DNA of 64,000 nt from positions 71,441,501-71,505,500 of the forward strand of contig NC_077240.1 of assembly GCF_947179165.1 (NCBI RefSeq). The letters run 5' to 3'. A program made the position numbers and the translations under genes. The notes under the pieces were generated by a model. That model made no database searches. It was not told the origin of the DNA and saw only the letters and a list, made by a program, of their open reading frames with translations. Below, in pieces: positions 58,270-64,000 of this stretch (within the stretch, counting starts at the first letter, position 1; every line of letters starts with the position of its first letter). The DNA is from Solanum dulcamara (taxonomy: Eukaryota; Streptophyta; Magnoliopsida; Solanales; Solanaceae).

Positions 58270-60360
58270 GAGACAGAGTAATACCTGATTTGACGAACAG
58301 TTGGGGATACTTGTCTCACATGTCTTTTTCATTTTTCCAAATAGCTTCCTCTACCGAACGATGCTTCTATTGAACTTACACAGACTTAATTTATTTGGTC
58401 CTCAGCTTTCGTACATCACGATCCAAGATTGCCACTGGCTCTTCTTCATACTGAAGATCCTTGTCTGACAAAATTGAGTCCATTTAACGATGTAATCTCC
58501 ATCTCCATGGTACTTCTTCAGCATGGACACATGAAACACAGGATGTACCTAAGAAAAGCTAGGTGGTAAAGCCAATTTGTAAGCCACTAGCCCTACACGA
58601 TCAAGAATCTCTAAAGGAAAAAAATATAGTGAGGACTGAGCTTGACCTTCATACCAAATCTCATTACCCCTTTAATAGGTAACACTTTTAGAAGCACTTG
58701 CTCACTAGCTTAGAATGTCATGTCCCTTACCTTACGGTCAGCATACTTTTTTTGGCGACTTTGAGCTGCTAGAAGCTTAGCTTGGATGCTCCTTACCTTA
58801 TCTTGGGTATTTCTTACTAAGTCAACCCCCAAGGGCTCTACTTCTCCAGACTCAAACTACCCTATGGGAGACCTACATCCCCTTTCATAAAGGGCTTCAA
58901 ATGGTGACATCTCAATGCTGAAGTGGTAACTATTGTTGTAAGAGAACTCCTACAAGGGCAAGAACCTATCCCAATGTCCTCCAAAGTCGATCATACATGC
59001 TCTCAACATATCTTCCAATACTTGGATAGTCCTCTCTGACTACCAATCTGTCTGTAGATGAAAGGTTGTGCTGAAAGTGAGTTGAGTGCCTAACTTTTCA
59101 TGCAACTTTTCCCAAAATTTAGAGGTAAAGTGCATACCATAGTCTGAAATGATAGAAAGAGGCACCCCGTGCAGCCTTACTATTTCCTTCACATATATTT
59201 TGCCAATCATTGTGTATTATAATCTACTCTAATCAGGATGAAGTGGGTTGACTTTGTCAGTTTATCAACAACAACCCAATAGAATCATACTTCGCCAAAG
59301 TATTGGAAAGTCCTACCACAAAGTCCATGGCTATCCTTTCCCACATTCATTTAGGAATGGACATTCTTTGAAGCAAACATGTAGGTCTTTAATGCTCCTA
59401 TTTCACTTGCTGAGAATTCTAGCACTTAGCTACATATTCTAGCTATGTCTTTCTTCATACCCGACCGCCAATACAGACGCTTTAATTCTTGATACATCTT
59501 GGTCACTCCGAGATGGATAGAGTACTATAAACTATGGGGTTCGAACAACACTTTCTAAATTAAATTATCTACCCAGGAAACATAAATCATTCCCCTAAAG
59601 TTGGGCACCTTACCTGCATCAACGGCTACATTTTAGGCCTTGCCCATCAAACGTTTTCTCTAATCTCCATCAAGTTCACATACTCAAACCATTTGACTTT
59701 CATTTCTTCAATAAATGTGGGCTTTAGATCAACATTAGTCATCACCCCACCCTTTTATGAGATGTCTAGCCTCATGAATTTGGCCTCTAAGCCCCAAATC
59801 TCTATAGCCAGGGGCTGCTCATAGGCTCCAAATAGGCTAGACTGCCCATACTAACCAATTTCCAGCTTAATGCGTCTGCCACCACATTAGCCTTGCCTGG
59901 ATGATACTGGTTAGTGACATCATAATGCTTGAGCAACTCCACCCACCTTCGCTACCTCAAATTCAAATCTTTGTGGATGAATACATGTTGCAAACTATGG
60001 TGATTAGTAAACACCTCACATTTGACACCATAGAGATAATGTCTCCATATTTTTAGAGCAAACACTATTGCTGCCAACTCCAAGCCATAATTTTAGAGCA
60101 AGCACTAGGACGGATGAACCCCTTATCAAAAAGTTCTTGGATTTGAGTCTTAAGCTCTCGCAACTCTGTTGGAGCCATGCAGTAAGGAGGTATAAAAATT
60201 GGACGAGTGCCCGGCTCCAAGTCAATATAGAAATCTATGTCTCTCTTAGGAGGCATACAATGCAAGTCTATAGAGAACACATCTGGAAATTCACACACTA
60301 TTGGAATAGACTCAATGGAGAGAGACTCCACATTAACATTTAAAATATGGCCCAAAAAGG
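58270..60360 (-). pseudogene. third gypsy pol remnant with RT core deleted
   Basis: On the minus strand, 60355-60065 gives the protease/RT linker and RT start (IPIVCEFPDVFSIDL … CMAPTELRELKTQIQELFDKGFIRPSA). It then jumps directly into RNase H sequence (WSWQQ…, then YTNHHS-like DHKSLQ region, about 60090-59930). The RT catalytic FxDD region is absent. Integrase pieces lie between about 59560 and 58880 in changing frames. The chromodomain (YEEEPVAILDRDVRKLRTK … VEEAIWKNEKDM) is at about 58450-58300. Inactive. Confidence 0.8.
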
Positions 60361-60911
60361 CTAAACAACCCTGCCCACCATTTTTATAGCTTGCAGAAAG
60401 GGTATGACCTTAGCTGGCTTAGACTTGTATACCCCTTCTCACTCTAACCTTTCCCTCCCCGGGATCTCTAGAGTCACAGTCTTAGCATTACAATTAAGAA
60501 CAACATAATAGGGGGATAACCAAGTCATGCCTAAGATCACATCAAAATTGGTCATGTCTAAAATCACTAAGTCTGCCCAAGTTTGGAATCTCATGAACAT
60601 AATAGGACAAGCATGATAAACATGGGTGACTATAACGGACTATCTAACAGGGTAAAAACATGGATGTGGGCATCAAGTACATTACACATCATATCAAAAC
60701 CCAAGGCTTATCTTACTAAAATATATGAATAAGTAGATCCCGGATCAAATAAAATAGCAGCCATCCGGTCACAGACAAAATACTACCTGTGATTACTACA
60801 TCAAATGCCTCAGCCTTGGTCTTGCCCGTAAAGGCATTAAACTGAGCTCTGTCTGTTTGACGGGCCACCTTTCTACCTAGATACGTTGTTCCTTGACCTA
60901 CACTACCATTA

Positions 60912-61657
60912 CCTTAGCTGGCCAGTAAAGAACTCTCATGTTCAGAAGATGCATGTTGTAAAGATGAGGATGTTGAGATGGATGTGTGAACATACTAGAA
61001 GTGATAAAATCAGGAATAAGGTTATTTAAGAGAAGGTGGGAGTGACATCTGTGGCAGACAAGATAAGAAAAGCGAGAATGAGATGGTTTAGACATGTGTA
61101 GAGGAGAAGTGTCAACGCTCCAGTTAGGAGGTGCGAGCGGTTGGATTTGGGGGCTATACGATGGGTAGGGGTAGACCAAAAAAGTATTAGAGAGAAGTGA
61201 TTAGACAAGATATGGTGCTACTTTATATCTCCGAGGACATGACCTTAGATATAAAGGAGTGGAGGTCGCGGATTAGGGTAGATGACTAGTAGGCATAGAA
61301 TGGTGTCTTGTCGTGTGTCGGTTTAGGGTGGTCATAGATCTAGGCGTGCCTTTATAGTTGTGTTGTTATTGCCTTTGATTATCGTATTACTTTTCTATTG
61401 TTATTGTTCTTGTCTTGTAAAATTTGCATTGCGTTTTATTTTTTTAATTATTCTTTTTATTCTTTTTTAATTTTTTTAATTTTTGTTTTATGCTATATAT
61501 ATTATTTTTCTCTCGAACTTGGAATTGTGACTTGTGAGCCGAGGGTCTTTCGAAAATAACCTCTCTACCTCCATGAGGTAGTGGTAAGGTCTTCGTACAC
61601 CCTACCCTCCCCAGACTCCACTGATGGGATTTCACTAGGTATGTTGTTGTTGTTACC
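60912..61657 (+). mobile_element. RTE-type LINE 3' fragment inserted in gypsy gag
   Basis: Plus strand encodes the LINE C-terminal domain with [25 protein letters not shown], then RKARMRWFRHV and VRRCERLDL, parallel to the element at 31.6 kb. The shared 3' untranslated end follows (CCATGAGGTAGTGGTAAGG…ACTAGGTATGTTGTTGTTGTT). The gag frame is interrupted exactly between GNGSVGQG- and GRGRL-type segments. Stops interrupt the LINE frame and the 5' end is truncated. Confidence 0.87.
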
Positions 61658-61659
61658 AC

Positions 61660-62981
61660 CTTATAGACGTCCTCTACCACTTCCACCTCCACTCGTAAGT
61701 ACCACTGCCCTGGCCTGCTCGGGTGCTAAATCTGTCCCGCGAGGGTGGGGACACTCCCACCTGATGTGCCCCAGCTCTCTGTAATTAAAATAGTTGCATC
61801 TAAAGGACGACCTACTACCAACCATAAAAGAAGCTCCTTAGCCTTTCTGGGTCAGATGTTGTTGTAGAGTACCTAAAACGTTGTCAGTAGAAATGGGCAG
61901 TGCTGACTAAATCGGATGGGTTGCAATTATTGGCCTACCTGACCCTCTAGAATAGGATCCCTGAAAGTTACTTGTACTCTTGGGATTCTTAGCCAAAGCC
62001 TTGGCCTGCCCATCTTATTGTACTCCCTCTACCTGTTTCATAAAATCTATTACCTCATTGAAAAAACCTGTAACTCATGGTTCAACTCCTTCACAAATAA
62101 TCAGATTCTCTCCTTCTATGTGGTAACCAGCTAAGTAGCATACCTGGATAATGCATGGAATTTGGCCTCATAGGCGGCCACTAACATACTACCTTGCTCC
62201 AATGCCATGAATTCGTACTTTTTGCGACCCAAGGTACGCAACACATATTTCTCCGAGAAGAGGACATGAAACAGGACCTAAGTACGTAGGGGTAACACTG
62301 GTGAGGGACACTCTACATAATCCCTCAACCAGTGATTGGCCTCACCATTTAGCTGAAAAGTCATAAACTCCACTCTGTGTTGGTGTACTATCCCCAACTT
62401 ATGCAACCTCGCATAGTAGTCAAGGATGAACTCATATGCATCCTCACTCTAAGATCCATGAAAGACAGGAGGCTTAAGTTTCAGAATCTTTGTGAGCATG
62501 TCATGTTCAGTATCGGTTATAACTAGGCCCATAAGTAGTCTGAAGAAGGAATCAATGCCTACCACCTCATCTACTAAAAGAGCTGCAATAATAAATGGTC
62601 GAGCAATAAGAGATGGTGATGCGGGCATGGTGGGATAGCTCCAGTACCAACCAACCTACTCAGAAAGGCTATGATCTACAACGCTAATATAGGGTCTAGA
62701 GAGAGAAGACCAATAGCCCCAGCTTAGGTGTCCTTCACCTATTCAACCTCTTTTTCCTCCACCTCCATGTTCTCTTCCAACTCATCCTGGGGTGCGGGAG
62801 GGGCCTCCTCTCTAGGGACTTCTTCTATCAGAGCCTCACCACTAGCGGGTGTTACTCTCCCTCAACCTCTACTACGTCTCTTTCTCCTGCCTCTTCCTTG
62901 TCCACGTCCTCTCACGATTGGTTCCTCATTTGGTTGGATTGGAAATGTGGGCTGGACAACATTGTAGCGAGTGTTCACCAT
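61660..62981 (-). pseudogene. third gypsy gag remnant
   Basis: Start ATG at 62981-62979 on the minus strand: MVNTRYNVVQPTFPIQPNEEP, then a Gly/Arg-rich GRGQGRGRRKRRSRG tract and a stop. The gag core (62480-62140) and a zinc-knuckle half (CPHPRGTDLAPEQARAVV, near 61770-61700) follow in broken frames. The 3' end of gag continues beyond the LINE at about 60910-60840 (GNGSVGQGTTYLGRKVARQT). Confidence 0.75.
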
Positions 62982-63199
62982 CTGCGGAAAAGAGAGTGAT
63001 AGAGGTTAGATACCATTTTGGATCACCAGATATCAATTGGAATCAAGTTATAGCACAAGGGGAAAGATTGGAGAACTTTTCTTAAAGTTTTATAGTCTCT
63101 CGAAAAAAAGTACAAACGTCTCCGTACTGTTCCACAAGACTCTACTAGACTCCTTTTGGTATAATGACATTAATAAACATAGGACTCTGATATCAACTT

Positions 63200-64000
63200 T
63201 ATCACAACCCTGACCCACTGTGATTGACACCCACACTATCCCTCTCCTCAAGTGGGAGAACCACTATTATAGCCCAACTAACAGCATTCACAGATATAAA
63301 CAACATAAAGATGCAGAAGCAGGTATAGTAAATAAACAAAGGTGGAGTTCCCCAAAACTCAAAAACTATCTAGTTATCAACTTAAAACATGCGAAATTTA
63401 TCTCATAGGAACTGAAAATCAAATATATCAAAACTCTAGCAAAACATCACGTCTATAAAAGGGGATGCAACCTCAACAAGTCATAAAATAACAGTGTTAA
63501 GAGTCTAAGTCCTAAGAGAAGGACTAGAATAAGGAGAGTCCACGACAACCTGAAAGAAATGACTCACCCTTAAATGCAAGAAGCTAACGATCTTCTATTC
63601 TAGTTCTCTTAGCAACCGTCTGAATATGCCTTGTACTTAACAAAGAAAGAGCAAGTGTAATATTATTACATAAAATCAATAGTGTACTAGTAGGATCACG
63701 CGACTAGCTAATAAGTGAGACATGAACAAGTAAGTACAACAAAGAAAGAGCAAGTGTAATATCAGTACATAAAATCAATAGTGTACTGGTAGGATCACGT
63801 GGCTAGCTAATAAGTGAGACATCAACAAGTACAACACAGTAAGCGCCCCCTCCCTATATATATATATATATATATAATAGACTTAATCATCAACATCTTA
63901 TAACCAGTGCCAACATGATGACATTTCAAGAACCTCAATTTATCATGCAATTTCACATAAGGGTCCTCTCATGGGACCTACAAACACTTATTATGTGTTA
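63200..64000 (-). repeat. 5' LTR of the third gypsy element (partial)
   Basis: Homologous to 56440-57120. It contains a tandem duplication of about 97 bp (63640-63736 and 63738-63833) absent from the other LTR, and an (AT)n tract at 63857-63877. It runs off the window. Confidence 0.88.

Larger units (their letters stand above)
56440..64000 (-). mobile_element. third Ty3/gypsy (chromodomain) element, truncated by the window edge
   Basis: Minus-strand element with its 3' LTR at about 56440-58199, an internal region from 58200 to 63199, and its 5' LTR starting at 63200 and continuing past the right edge. The LTR starts match (ATCACGATCCTGA… versus ATCACAACCCTGA…), and TGATATCAGAGTCC on the minus strand at 63196-63183 is a degraded Met-tRNA primer site. 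Chromodomain, RNase H, a protease/RT junction and gag remnants are present, but the RT core is deleted and a LINE fragment sits in gag. A target duplication cannot be tested because the right end is outside. Confidence 0.88.

Overview
This is nuclear DNA from a flowering plant, almost certainly a member of the Solanaceae and probably Solanum. The evidence is two intron-containing plant genes with canonical GT-AG introns, a very dense and nested load of Ty1/copia and Ty3/gypsy (Del/Tekay-type chromovirus) LTR retrotransposons with initiator-Met primer sites, RTE-type LINEs ending in (TTG)n, and old organelle DNA insertions. Nothing prokaryotic or viral in the free-living sense is present, and no CRISPR, operon or defence system can be supported.

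Only two host genes are convincingly intact, and they sit next to each other in a TE-poor island of about 10 kb (33.5-43.2 kb). The first is a complete six-exon cytochrome P450 on the plus strand (33563-37800, 513 aa) that I recognise as the CYP704B1 orthologue, a long-chain fatty-acid omega-hydroxylase of pollen-wall sporopollenin synthesis. The second is a complete three-exon alpha-expansin on the minus strand (43010-38995, 244 aa). They are convergent and about 1.2 kb apart. The introns of both genes are packed with small transposons; intron 2 of the expansin holds a GC-richer block that looks like mitochondrial DNA. At the extreme left edge there may be the 5' part of a third gene on the minus strand.

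Layout: 1-0.5 kb possible gene edge; 0.78-1.31 kb poly-A retroposon with a 12-bp target duplication; 1.57-10.04 kb minus-strand copia element A (perfect CTTAC duplication) interrupted by a solo gypsy LTR (4.68-7.02 kb); 10.13-10.42 kb chloroplast rps8 fragment; 10.9-12.5 kb AT-rich degenerate tandem repeats; 12.66-27.78 kb minus-strand copia element B whose gag is split by a young, nearly complete plus-strand gypsy element (17267-26882, perfect CAATG duplication, equal 2318-bp LTRs); 28.9-30.0 kb LINE 3' fragment with a hAT-type MITE inside; 30.1-31.1 kb long-inverted-repeat element; 31.26-33.06 kb RTE LINE with target duplication; 33.5-43.2 kb gene island; 43.39-43.69 kb Mutator-type MITE (9-bp duplication); 45.2-54.7 kb decayed minus-strand gypsy element; 55.0-55.6 kb minisatellite beside a broken Ulp1-type protease fragment; 56.44-64.0 kb a third gypsy element on the minus strand, deleted for most of its reverse transcriptase, carrying a LINE fragment, and running off the right edge.

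All retroelement polyproteins seen are broken by stops, frameshifts or deletions. Positions of LTRs, exons and target duplications were read by eye from the sequence; family identities rest on recognised protein motifs, not on a database search.
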